From Tillandsia leiboldiana (Eukaryota; Streptophyta; Magnoliopsida; Poales; Bromeliaceae): DNA of 64,000 bases. Below, piece after piece: positions 47,849-59,575 of the stretch. The stretch's first letter is position 1; each line of letters begins with the position of its first letter. The stretch spans positions 16,079,161 through 16,143,160 of the forward strand of contig CM055071.1 of NCBI GenBank assembly GCA_029204045.2. Reading direction: 5' to 3'. A model generated the notes under the pieces. That model was not told where the DNA came from. It was given only the letters and a program-made list of their open reading frames with translations, and did not search any database. Made by a program: the position numbers and the translations under genes.

Positions 47849-49660
47849 GGATAAACTCCACAACTGACACAATGAAGGGTTCGAGAACCCCGAAAGACTA
47901 GAACCTACAACCTAAATCAAACAAGAATAGGCTCTAGGCATAGCCTCTCGTTGTTCTCGTCCCAAGAAAAAGGCAGACCTTGGAACCCAGACCACTCGAA
48001 TCATCTCGGGTGGTTAACTTTATTGGAAAAAAGGTGACATTTCTTACCGAAAGACATTTGATCTGAAAAAAATCCATATTTAATGATTTTTAGAGTTTTT
48101 TAGGAAAACAGTAGAAAACGAGTTTTTATATCCAAGCCTCGTAGAGCTAATGCCTTCGTCCAATCAAACAAGAACAGACTCAGGCGACCTTACGACGCTT
48201 GGAAGAAAACATTTGGTTGACTAAAATCAAATTGTTGTGTCCAAAAATAGTTCTGGGTTCAAGGTCCTGCTAACACTGATATACCGCTGCCACTAACACA
48301 GCGGCGACAGATAAAACAAGAAAATAAAACATCTCGGGACAGCCGTCTACCCAAACGGCTCCCGCCACAGGTGAACAACCAACTACATCTACTAGACTCC
48401 ACTCTGCTCCCAGGCACGAGTGTAAAATGCATCCCACACTAAAAGAAATCCCGACCACTCGGCCCACTACCCGGGCGAGTAAAACACTATGTCCAGGAAG
48501 AAAAGAAGTGTGGATGTCTAAAACAGAATAAACTTAGCCCAAGTTGGAGTTTTCTACTGGTCTGGCTACACATGCAGCATATGACGGGGGTGCTAGGTCA
48601 AGTTCCAAGATAACAATAATTTACAGATAGTAGGAAACAAAAGATCGCATGATCATCGAATAACTCTAGAATTATCAGTTATCACATTCTAGCATGCTAC
48701 ACAAGAATATCACTATCATGCATGGTCCTACTATAGCAGATTTAAAGAACATTCCATCAATCTTGGAGACAGGGCCAACCACCTAAAAATGCTAACTGTC
48801 AAAGGATCCACAGCTGAAAATACCCAGAAACCTAAGTCTCCAACTCCAGCGGGTCCAGCAATACCCGCAAACTCTCCTGGGTACAACACAAGGTTCACAA
48901 ATACACTTAATTCCATAATTTACCCAAATAAGTAACATTCAGATTTCAGCCACTAAGATGCCACTTTTTCACCTGCAAACAATGCTCCAAAAATTCCAAT
49001 AAAAATACTACGGTGATCCCCGCGTCGAGACCGTCGAAATGGGTACCAGCATGTCCAATTCCGATCCCCGTAGGCCAAGTTACAAATTCCACAGTACAGG
49101 CGCGCAAAAGATCACAACCACACTACTGTAAAAATCAGCACAGTAAAAGAGGAAATAATATACCTTCGGACAAGCCTCAGAAAAATCCTGGAAAAATACG
49201 ATGATAATCCTCGCGACGAGTAGATCCAATAAGTGTATAGGCTCGTCTCGATCCGACGCTCAAGTGCGGAGATAAAATTCCGGCAAGGGGCTGCTGTTCA
49301 AAAACTCCACCAGCAAACAGCGGCTTAGAAGTGTCTCGAAAACCGTGCCATAAACTCTGAATCCAGCAAGATGATCAACAAGAAAGTCGAAGAGGTACCT
49401 CTCGTGATTCCAACGCCATGAAAATCGTCCAAAAATACTGAAGGAGTAGCTCTGTGGACCTCTCAGATCGAACAGCGACGATAATGGGCCTCCGATGAAA
49501 GATCGCCACACTGCGCTCCGATGACGAAGTCGTCGACGCCGTGGCTTCCAAAAATTCCGGGCCTCTGCCAGAAGATGCGCAACATGAAAATCTCCAACTT
49601 TGCTAAAGGGTCCAAGGGCAGGGGAGCTCGGAAAAGGGGCAAAAAGCCAAAGCAAAGGGG

Positions 49661-49670
49661 CTATTTATAG
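49661..49670 (-). promoter_or_regulatory. TATA box of array LTR 2
   Basis: CTATTTATAG gives CTATAAATAG on the minus strand. Same box at 43097 and 56020 in LTRs 1 and 3. It lies 120-450 bp downstream of a G-box cluster on the sense strand. Confidence 0.65.
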
Positions 49671-49779
49671 CCCCAACCCGAAAAATCCACTATTTGGACT
49701 TTTGGCCCAAAATTCGGGCGCCCAGAACATTCGGGCTGCTACAGTAACGGGCCCGGCCCGTTACCGTGCGCGCCCGAAT

Positions 49780-50110
49780 TCTGCTCAGGCCGCCACGTAG
49801 CCACCCGAACAGCGGACAGGGTACTGGGCCAACGCCGTTGCGCCGCGTGGCCGACGCTGGAGCCGACACGTGCCACCCACGCGCGAGAGCCGCGGGTCAG
49901 CGCGCCCACGTCGCGCCCACGTGCGCCCACACGCGCCTGTCGGGCACGCAGCCCGAGGTAACCACTACTCGCCACGTGGACCGCGCGCACAGAACCCCAC
50001 CAACCACGTGCTGCCACGTGTCCGCCGCCGGTCCACCGTGCACCCGCGCCAAATCCATGGACCGCTCCTGCCGCGCCGGCCAATAGGGAGGCGCCACGTG
50101 GCCAGTGCCC
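49780..50110 (-). promoter_or_regulatory. CACGTG (G-box) cluster in array U3
   Basis: Six CACGTG hexamers occur in about 330 bp (near 49866, 49917, 49975, 50006, 50015 and 50095), upstream of the TATA box on the sense strand. CACGTG is the core bound by plant bZIP and bHLH factors. The other LTRs carry fewer or more diverged sites. Confidence 0.6.
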
Positions 50111-50569
50111 GGTGCACGCCTTCCGCGGTGGACCGCGCGGCTGCGCCTCCGCCCGCCGCCGCGCTCCGCCGCCAGCCCCCGCCACCGGTGCCTCTCCGGC
50201 CGCCGGAACAGTAAACCCACACCTCGAAATTCGTGTTTTCGCGTCCGGGCTCCGAAAAATACAAGTAAATAGTCCATCTTGACCGTTTTCGCGCGCGGAA
50301 TCCAAATCCGAACTCCATTTGGCCAAATTCCACTTCTAAAATTTCTTGAAAATTCCCGAAAAAGTAAGCTTGATCCATTTTTCTTGCCGGGTCAAATTCT
50401 TGGTTCCAATAAGCGCGCAAAAACCTCAATCATCCAATATGGGCCTCCTGATAAGCAATATTGCTCCATTTACACCAGAAATCCATTTCTTGGGCCCGAC
50501 ACGCGCACAAACACTCCCAGAAGCCACTAATCCATCAATAAACCTTGAGTGGGGATTCGGGTCCTCACA

Positions 50570-51533
50570 TCCTCCCCCACTAGAAGAAAGTTTCGTCCTC
50601 GAAACTAACACGGCTCAAAAGGGAGTCTCCAAGCCCTAAGGTAAGCATCCAACGACACAGTCTCCAACTTCCCAGAAGCCACTCACACCCCACAAGGCGA
50701 AACCAAAGCTGGAAAAATCCTCGGGAACTCCAAGAAAATCGGGGGACAAGGAAGAACCGCCAACCCTACTCGTCCAAACAAGACAAATTACGCCACACAA
50801 CCAACAAGAAAGGTAAGGGCCCCACCAGCAGGAAAGTCATCAACCCCCAACTCTCCAATTAGAAAACAGCTGAAATTAACGAAAAGTTCAAAAATTCTGA
50901 AAGACCAGTGCCCTCGCCCCAATCAAACAAGAACAGGTTCGGGCACCGTCTCCATTTCTGGAGTAGCCTTTCGAAGCTCTCGTCCTGTTCGTAAATTTCA
51001 GCGCAAGGACGAGAAAAAGGGAGAGAAGTGTTGATGTCGTTCCTGCCGTGGAAACAAAAACGGAAGCTACGATCTATCCGTGCCCCTAAAACACAACCCT
51101 ATCCGTGGCCCCTAGAGACACAACCTCTAGTCCTAGGCGTCACCTACGCTCAACAGGTAGCACCTAACCCAAAACCGCTAAAGCCACTGCGGAAGGAAGG
51201 ATGCCTCGATGACCTGTGGAAAAGATCTCCTGTTGTCCAACTCACGGAAAGGTCACAGTTCTCAATCCATAATCAATCGTTGCACGATACCGCACCAACT
51301 GGTCCATCCCGTGTGCTCAAACTGAGTCGTGGAGCTGTAACTGAACCGTCGCACCTGCTGGTGTACATCCTCAAGTCCCAGCAGTCCCGATCACGCCCCA
51401 AAATTCACCTCTGTTCACAGGATACAGGGAAGAATCCAATCGCTCAAACATGTTACAAAATTCCTATCCCTTATTCATGCAGAGATGCAAATGCCCAAAT
51501 ATCATGCAAAAGGATGCCGTGGTACCAACAAGC
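50570..51533 (-). other. 3' non-coding interior, unit 2
   Basis: Polypurine tract (50570-50580), intact AGTTTCG/CGAAACT hairpin (50589-50606), and a 16-nt motif at 50921. The plus strand has a 173-codon frame (51028-51549) antisense to the element, also open in unit 3. Its differences from unit 3 are mostly amino-acid changing, so I do not call it a gene. Confidence 0.8.
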
Positions 51534-52715
51534 TCACACAACTGACTGAAAATAAAGCCATACCAACGGCGATAGGATCTGCTGCCGGGGTGACCTCCAC
51601 CAGGGCCGCGTAAACCCGTCCACTGGGTGCTGAAGACCGTCGTCCCGTCTGTCCCGACGTCGTGTCTGACGGTGTACTGGAGGGGCTTCCGCTTCCTGAA
51701 TATGCAAAGGGGGTGCTATAGCAAGGGGTCGCACTAACAGAATGGCCCGGGGATAAGCTGCTCGAAAATGTCCAAACTCTCCACAAAGGAAACACCGTCC
51801 CTGTCTCTGGTCACACTGCGACGGTGGATGAGGGCCGACACAGATGACACACCGCTCATGTCGCTGTTGTCGATACTGCTGCTGAAACTGCTGTCGCTGC
51901 TGATACTGCGGCTGCTGCGGGTGCCCACCTGAACTCTGGCGCCTCTGAAACCCACGACCCTTAGGGTGAGATCGTGGAGGTCTCGGAGGTGCCTGCCGAC
52001 TCGTCTGTCCCTCATCAACCGGTGCTGGGCGCTTCGCCCCTGGAATCACTGCGAGAGCTGGAGCCACCTCATCCATCACCGCCTCTCCGCACTCAACGTA
52101 AAGTGCCTGCTCAATAGATGCATCCAACGTCTGCAATATACGCGAACGGACAAACTGATAAATCTCCCGACGCAAACCCCGTTCAAACATGTAGATCCGA
52201 TGCGCCTCGTCCCTGGCCGTGTGCGGTACACAGGCCAACAACTGGTTGAAGTCTGCGATGTACTCATGCATGGGCCGATCTCCCTGACGGAGATTCTTTA
52301 GCTGCTCCTCTAACCTCTGCCTGACGCTCTCCGGGAAAAAGCCTGCAAGAAATAGACTGCGGAACTCCGCCCAAGAGAGAAGCTGCGTCCCAGGCGACCA
52401 GCAGGTCGCACACGCCGCCACCAAGCCTCGGCGTTGCGCTCCAAGAAGTGTGTAGCCAAGAGGACTCGAAACCGCTCCTCAATGAACCAACTCTCAAAAT
52501 GACGCTCCATGGCCGTGATCCAAGACTCAGCCTCCCACGGCTCTGCACTCAATCCAGAAAAACGGGGTGGATCGAACTGGCGGAACCTCATCAATAGATC
52601 CACCACCTTACGCTGCTCAGCAGGGGTCAACTGTCTCGCCGTCCCGGACGGCTGACCATTGGTAACCGGCGCAGTAGGAGCTGCCTGTGCTGCTGGTACA
52701 ACTGGGGGCGTCAGA
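51534..52715 (-). pseudogene. gag: gag of unit 2, N-terminally deleted and frameshifted
   Basis: Same gag as unit 1 with three lesions. About 190 bp of the 5' part is missing between GGGGGCGTCA and CCCACCTG near 52715, removing the normal start. One base is lost near 52395 within the GGACCAG run, shifting frame in the core. Ten bases (ACCCCACTCT) are lost near 51664, changing the C-terminus. Both Cys/His motifs remain (CVICVGPHPPSQC with G to V, CFLCGEFGHFRAAY with final Cys to Tyr), so the second knuckle is also damaged. Confidence 0.9.
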
Positions 52716-52815
52716 ACTGTCCCACCTGCAATCCACATGCAAACATCAGGACAGCACCAAACAACACTCGACCCAATCCAGCGAAAGTCTAAGACATGTC
52801 ATCCATTCCATAGCA

Positions 52816-52839
52816 TTATGTTGTCTGCAGCCAACATAA
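52816..52839 (-). other. Leader hairpin, unit 2
   Basis: Identical to unit 1: TTATGTTG, loop TCTGCAGC, CAACATAA. 160 nt from the PBS at 52999. Confidence 0.6.
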
Positions 52840-52998
52840 TCGCTCAGGAGAATAAACATGCCAATCACTCATCCCATCCATTGGGAGAGGTATAAAACTC
52901 AATCAGGACTCTCGCTAACAGTTACGACTCTCACGTAGTCATCCTAATGTCCAACCATAAGCCTAGGGTTTCTAAGTCCTCAATGACCTACAACCTAG

Positions 52999-53010
52999 GC
53001 TCTGATACCA
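52999..53010 (-). other. Primer binding site, unit 2
   Basis: The minus strand reads TGGTATCAGAGC, next to the LTR end at 53019. Confidence 0.9.
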
Positions 53011-53018
53011 CTATAATC

Positions 53019-56000
53019 TGTCACGCCCCGGGGTTGAAACTGTGACCCGGGCTCGCTAACAGATCCGCCGCCCATACGGTGAACCCCGTATAGACGAAGC
53101 GTCAAACCTGCAAAAGAGAGATGCCATACTAAACAGATATCAGATCTGGAAGTAAACTGCTATAAATAAAATAAAATAATATACAACTCCAAGTCCTCAC
53201 CACAAATACATAAGTCTCTCAACTCTGAAAGAAAGAACAACTCTATACCTCACTACAAGGTCTCTCAATAAGTAACTCTCAAAATATAAAAAGGGTACAT
53301 CTATTCTCTGGACGACAACTGGTAGGGATCTAGCTCGCGACTCACTTACCTCGGTCAGAAGAAGCAGCAACTGGAGCAGCAGGAACAGGAGCAGACGTCC
53401 CTGGTGAAAAATACACCACGACGGGTGTGAGAACTACATCCCACAGTAGTTCTCAGTGGGTGCCGTCAACAAGCCCAACGGTTTGCCCACTAAGTCTACT
53501 AGAGGCATGCTGTAACAAATGAAATACAGAAGGAAAGTGCTGGAAATGAATAACTCTACAGCTACTATGCCCCTATCTAGATGCTCAAAAAGTGGAACAG
53601 GTGATAGCATGGTGCATCTACTAACATACCAGTATAGTCACCCAATCTGAAATGACTGCCTCCTCGGGTCCAATCAAACCTGCGCCTACCAACTGCCGCA
53701 CATCCTCAACAGGACGGGTCTAACGTAGGTATGTCCGTAGCTGCCAAAACTGGCTCAGGCAGAGGGATTGTGTCCGTAACTGCCAAAACTGGCTCAGTCA
53801 GAGGGACGGCGTCGACAAGTCGCGATACCAAACTGCAGACCCACCCCGGACATGGCACTCGAGAGGAGCGACCCCAACGAGGACAAGGGTATTCGCGCAC
53901 TCTGTCGAGTTGGCACTGCACGCTATAGTCAGAATCCCTGCTCACGCTCTGAACGAAACAAACTATGGATCCTCAAATATCTCGCACAACGGTCGGAGCA
54001 CTCTCGACGACTCAGCTGATCAGCTCTCTCGAATCTCAAGACACAAGCAACTCCACCAACTCAAAGCACAAAGTAGCATCCATTGCGAACAACTGCCTCA
54101 ACAGGCCAAACAAGCCGAACATCGCATCCCCTGCGAATAACTGCCTCAACAGGCCAAACATCGCATCCACTGCGAACAACTGCCTCAACAGGCCAAACAT
54201 CGCATCCACTGACAGGATAAAGTCCACAACTGACACAATGAAAGGTTCGGGAACCCCGAAAGACTAGAACCTAAAACCCAAATCAAACAAGAACAGCCTC
54301 TAGGCATAGCCTCTCGTTGTTCTCGTCCCAAGAAAAAGGCAGACCTTGGAACCCAGACCACTCGAATCATCTCGGGTGGTTAACTTTATTGGAAAAAATG
54401 TGACATTTCTTACCGAAAGCCATTTGATCTGAAAAAATCCATATTTAATGATTTTTAGTTCTTTTTAGGAAAACAGTTGAAAACGAGTTTTAATATCCAA
54501 ACCTCGTAGAGCTAATGCCTTCGTCTAATCAAACAAGAACAGACTCAGGCGACCCTACGACGCTTGGAAGAAAACATTTGGTTGACTAAAATCATATGTG
54601 TGTGTCCAAAAACAGTTCTGGGTTCAAGGTCCTGCTAACACTGATATACCGCTGCCACTAACACAGCGGCGACAGATAAAACAAGAAAATAAAACATCTC
54701 GGGACCGCCGTCTACCCAAACGGCTCCCGCCACAGATGAACAACCAACTACATCTACGAGACACCACTCTGCTCCCAAGCACGAGTGTAAAATGCATCCC
54801 ACACTAAGAGAAATCCCGACCACTCGGCCCACTACCCGGGCGAGTAAAACACTATGTCCAGGAAGAAAAGAAGTGTGGATGTCTAAAGCAGAATAAACCT
54901 AGCCCAAGTTGGAGTTTTCTACTGGTCTGGCTACACATGTAGCATATGACGGGGGTGCTAGGTCAAGTTCCAAGATAACAATAATTTACAGATAGTAGGA
55001 AACAAAAGATCGCATGATCATCGAATAACTCTAGAATTATCAGTTATCACATTCTAGCACGCTACACAAGAATATTACTATCATGCATGGTCCTACTATA
55101 GCAGATTTAAAGAACATTCCAACAATCTTGGAGACAGGGCCACCCACCTGAAAACGCTAACTGTCCAAGGTTCCACAGTTGAAAATACCCAGAAACCCAA
55201 GTCTCCAACTCCAGCGGGTCCAGCAATACCCGCAAACTCTCCTGGGTACAACACAAGTTCACAAATACACTTAATTCCATAATTTACCCAAATAAGTTAC
55301 ATTCAGAATTCTGACACTAAGATGCCACTTTTTCACCTGCAAACAATGCTCCAAAAATTCTAATAAAAATACTATGGCGATCCACGCGTCGAGTCCTTCG
55401 AAACGGGTACCAGCACGTCCAATTCCGAGCCCCGTAGGCCAAGTTACAAATTCCAAAGTACAGGCGCGCAAAAGCTCACAACCACACAACTGTAAAAATC
55501 AGCACAGTAAAAGAGGAAATAATATACCTTCGGGGAAGCCTCAGAAAAATTTCGGAAAAATACGATGGTAATCCTCGCGACGAGTAGATCCAAAAAGTGT
55601 ACAGGCTAGTCTCGATCCGACGCTCGAGTGCGGAGATAAAATTACAGCAAGGGGCTGCTGTCCAAAAACTCCACCCGCAAATAGCGGCTTAGAAGTGTCT
55701 CGAAAACCGTGCCATAAACTCTGAATCCAGCAAGATGATCAACACGAAAGTCGAAGACGTACCTCTCATGATTCCAATGCCGTAAAAATCGTCCAAAAAT
55801 ACTGCAGGAGTAGCTCTGTGAACCTCTCAGATCGAACTGCGACGTTAATGGGCCTCTGATGAAAGATCGCCACACTGCGCTCCGATGCCGAAGTCGTCGA
55901 CGCCGCGGCTTCCAAAAATTCCAAGCCTCTGCCAGAAGATGCGGAACACGAAGAACTTTGCTAAGGGGTCCAAGGGCAGGGGAGCTCGGGAAAAGGGGCA

Positions 56001-56933
56001 AAAAGCCCAAGCAAAGGGGCTATTTATAGGCCCAGCCCGAAAAATCCACTATATGGACTTTTGGCCCAAAATTCGGGCGCCCGGAATATTCGGGCTGCTA
56101 CAGTAACGGGCCCGGCCCGTTACTGTGCGCGCCCGAATTCTCCTCAGGCCGCCACGTAGCCACCCGAATAGTGGACAGGGTACTGGGCCAACGGCGTTGC
56201 GCTGCGTGGCCGACGCTGGTGCCGACACGTGGAACCCACGCGTGGGACCCGCGGGTCAGCGCGCCCACGTGCGCCCACGCGCGCCTGTCGGGCATGCAGC
56301 CCGAGGTAACCACTCCTCGCCCCACGGACCGCGCGCACAGAACCCCACCAACCACGTGCTCCCACGTGTCCGCCCCTGGTCCACCGTGCACCCGCGCCAA
56401 ATCCATGGACCGCTCCTGCCGCGCCGGCCAATAAGGAGGCGCCACATGGCCAGTGCCCGGTGCACGCCTTCCGTGGTGGACCGCGCGGCTGCGCCTCCCC
56501 CCGCCGCCGCGCTCCGCCGCCAGCCGCCGCCGCCGCCAGCCGCCGCCGCCGCCGCCTCTCCGGCCGCCGGAACAGTAAACCCACACCTCAAAATCCGTGT
56601 TTTCGCGTCCGGGCTCCGAAAAATACAAGTAAATAGTCCATCTTGACCGTTTTCGCGCGCTGAATCCAAATCCGAACTCCGTTTGGCCAAATTCCACTTC
56701 TAAAATTTCTCAAAAATTCTCGAAAAAGTAAGCTTGATCCATTTTTCTTGCCGGGTCAAATTCTTGGTTCCAATAAGAGCGCAAAAACCTCAATCAACCA
56801 ATATGGGCCTCCTGATAAGCAATCTTGCTCCATTTACACCGGAAATCCATTTCTTGGGCCCGACACGCGCACAAACACTCCCAGAAGCCACTAATCCATC
56901 AATAAACCTTGAGTGGGGATTCGGGTCCTCACA
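53019..56933 (-). mobile_element. Tandem array LTR 3
   Basis: 3,915 bp, close to LTR 2. It has the terminal hairpin with a C to T change (GGGGTTGAAAC), stem-loop near 53427, minisatellite 54076-54215, 16-nt motifs at 54281 and 54527, TATA box at 56020-56029 and GC-rich U3 with an expanded GCC run at 56505-56555. Confidence 0.93.
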
Positions 56934-57865
56934 TCCTCCCCCACTAGAAGAAAGTTTCGTCCTCGAAACTAACACGGCTCAAAAGGGAGTCTCCAAGCCC
57001 TAAGGTAAGCATCCAACAACACAGTCTCCAACTCCCCAGAAGCCTCTCACACCCCACAAGGCGAAACCAAAGCTGGAAAAATCCTCGGGAACTCCAAGAA
57101 AATCGGGGGACAAGGAAGAACCGCCAACCCTACTCGTCCAAACAACACAAATTACGCCACACAACCAACAAGAAAGGTAAGGGCCCCACCAGCAGGAAAG
57201 TCATCAAACCCCAACTCTCGAATTAGAAAATAGCTGAAATTATCGAAAAGTTCGAAAATTCTGAAAGACCAGTGCCCTCGCCCCAATCAAACAAGAACAG
57301 GTTCGGGCACCGTCTCCATTTCTGGAGTAGCCTTGCGAAGCTTTCGTCCTGTTCGTAAATTTCAGCGCAAGGACAAGAAAAAGGGAGAGAAATGTTGATG
57401 TCGTTCCTGCCGTGGCAACAAAAACGGAAGCTACAATCTATCCGTGCCCCTAAAACACAACCCTATCCGTGGCCCCTAGAGACACAACCTCTAGTCCTAG
57501 GCGTCACCTACGCTCAACCGGTAGCACCTAAACCAAAACCGCTAAAGCCACTGCGGAAGGAAGGATGCCTCGATGACCTGTGGAAAAGATCTCTTGTTGT
57601 CCAACTCACGGAAAGGTCACAGTTCTCAATCCATAATCAATCGTTGCACGATACCGCACCAACTGGTCCATCCCGTGTGCTCAAACTGAGTTGTGGAGCT
57701 GTAACTGAATCGTCGCACCTGCTGGTGTACATCCTCAAGTCCCAGCAGTCCCGATCACGCCCCAAAATTCACCTCTGCTCGCAGGATACAGGGAATAATC
57801 CAATCGCTCAAACATGTAACAAAATTCCTATCCCTTATTCATGCAGAGATGCAAATGCCCTAATA
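56934..57865 (-). other. 3' non-coding interior, unit 3
   Basis: Polypurine tract, intact AGTTTCG/CGAAACT hairpin (56953-56970), and a 16-nt motif at 57285. The antisense frame is 57392-57913. Confidence 0.8.
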
Positions 57866-59290
57866 TTATGCAAAAGGATGCCGTGGTACCAACAAGCTCA
57901 CACAACTGACTGAAAATAAAGCAATACCTGCGGCGATAGGATCTGCTGCCGGGGTGCCCACCACCAGGGCCGCGTAAACCCGTCCACTGGGTGCTGAAGA
58001 CCGTCGTCCCGTCTGTCCCGACGTCGTACCCCACTCTATCTGACGGTGTACTGGAGGGGCTTCCGCTTCCTGAATAGGCAAGGGGGGTGCAATAGCAAGG
58101 GGTCGCACTGACAGAATGGCCCGGGGACAAGCTGCTCGAAAATGTCCAAACTCTCCACAAAGGAAACACCGTCCCTGTCTCTGGTCACACTGCGACGGTG
58201 GATGAGGGCCGCCACAGATGACACACCGCTCATGTCGCTGTTGTCGATACTGCTGCTGAAACTGCTGTCGCTGCTGATACTGCGGCTGCTGCGGGTGCCC
58301 ACCTGAACTCTGGCGCCTCTGAAACCCACGACCCTCAGGGTGAGATCGTGGAGGTCTCGGAGGTGCCTGCCGACTCGTCTGTCCCTCATCAACCGGTGCT
58401 GGGCGCTTCGCCCCTGGAATCACTGCGGGAGCTGGAGCCACCTCATCCATCACCGCCTCTCCGCACTCAACGTAAAGTGCCTGCTCCATAGATGCATCCA
58501 ACGTCTGCAATCTACGCGAACAGACAAACTGATAAATCTCCCAGCGCAAACCCCGCTCAAACATTTAGATCCGATCCGCCTCGTCCCTAGCCGTGTGTGG
58601 TACACAGGCCAACAACTGGTTGAAGTCTGCGATGTAGTCATGCACGGGCCGATCTCCCTGACGAAGATTCTTTAGCTGCTCCTCTAACCTCTGCCTGACG
58701 CTCTCCGAGAAAAAGAATCCAAGAAATAGACTGCGGAACTCCGCCCAAAAGAGAAGCTGCGTCCCAGGCGGACCAGCAGGTCGCACACGCCGCCACCAAG
58801 CCTCGGCATTGCGGTCCAAGAAGTGTATAGCCAAGAGGACTCGAAACCGCTCCTCAATGAACCAACTCTCAAAATGACGCTCCATGGCCGTGATCCAAGA
58901 CTCAACCTCCCACGGCTCTGCACTCAATCCAGAAAAACGGGGTGGATCGAACTGGCGGAACCTCATCAATAGATCCACCACCTTACGCTGTTCAGCAGGG
59001 GTCAACTGTCCCGCCGTGCCGGACGGCTGACCATTGGTAACCGGCGCAGTAGGGGCAGCCTGTGCTGCTGGTACAACTGGGGGCGTCACAGCTGACTGTG
59101 CTCTCTGCTCTATCATGCGCACCATCCGATCCATGGTCTCCTCATGACGCCGGAAAGTCTCTGACAACTGAGCCATATGAGCCTGAAGCTCCTGCACCTC
59201 ACTCTGCTGACCCTGTACTGACTCCTCCTGCTCGGGCTCGTGGGAGGAGGAAGGCTGAGAACGCGTCCGCATCCTGCGTCGGGGAGGCAT
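57866..59290 (-). pseudogene. gag: gag of unit 3, one premature stop
   Basis: The best copy: about 474 codons from ATG 59290 (MPPRRRMRTRSQ) with one in-frame TAA at 58565-58567, where relatives have Tyr (RIYMFERGLR). Domains in order: Gln/Ser-rich head, helix with EVQELQAHMAQLSETFRR, Retrotrans_gag core near residues 120-230 (FDPPRFSGLSAEPWEVESW), Pro/Gln-rich linker, CVICGGPHPPSQC and CFLCGEFGHFRAAC at roughly residues 355-390, then a tail ending before any protease. Both Cys/His motifs are intact, unlike unit 2. Confidence 0.93.
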
Positions 59291-59389
59291 CGTGCCCACC
59301 TGTAATCCACATGCAAACATCAGGACAGCACCAAAGAACACTCGACCCAATCCAGCGAAAGTCTAAGACATGTCATCCATTCCATAGCA

Positions 59390-59413
59390 TTATGTTGTCT
59401 GCAGCCAACATAA
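59390..59413 (-). other. Leader hairpin, unit 3
   Basis: TTATGTTG, loop TCTGCAGC, CAACATAA, as in units 1 and 2. The PBS that should lie 160 nt away is deleted in this copy. Confidence 0.6.
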
Positions 59414-59554
59414 TCGCTCAGGAGAATAAACATGCCAATCACTCATCCCATCCATTGGCAGTGGTATAAAACTCAATCAGCACTCTCGCTAACAGTTACG
59501 ACTCTCACGTAGTCATCCTAATGTCCAACCATAAGCCTAGGGTTTCTAAGTCCT

Positions 59555-59575
59555 CAATGACCTACCACTCTAATC
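59555..59575 (-). other. Site of deleted PBS, unit 3
   Basis: Units 1 and 2 have CCTACAACCTAGGCTCTGATACCA here. Unit 3 reads CCTACCACTCTAATC: about 17 bp, including the PBS core, are missing. This copy could not prime reverse transcription from its own leader. Confidence 0.85.

Larger units (their letters stand above)
46653..50569 (-). mobile_element. Tandem array LTR 2
   Basis: 3,917 bp, the most complete LTR of the array. Landmarks: terminal hairpin, 9-bp GAGAACTAC stem-loop (about 47062), 39-bp minisatellite (47711-47848), two 16-nt motifs (47915, one substitution; 48162), TATA box CTATTTATAG (49661-49670) and U3 49780-50200. It serves as 5' LTR for unit 1 and 3' LTR for unit 2. LTR ends of units 2 and 3 differ by about 4% in the first 130 bp. 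Confidence 0.93.

Noticed and set aside
51028..51549. Conserved 173-codon antisense frame in units 2 and 3 (also 57392-57913)
   Set aside because: Open in both copies, but most differences between them change the amino acid and unit 1 is frameshifted. This fits neutral drift, with no sign of selection for a protein.
54036..54236. Repetitive protein-like frames (NNCLNRPNIAST)
   Set aside because: They are translations of the 39-bp minisatellite, whose period is 13 codons.
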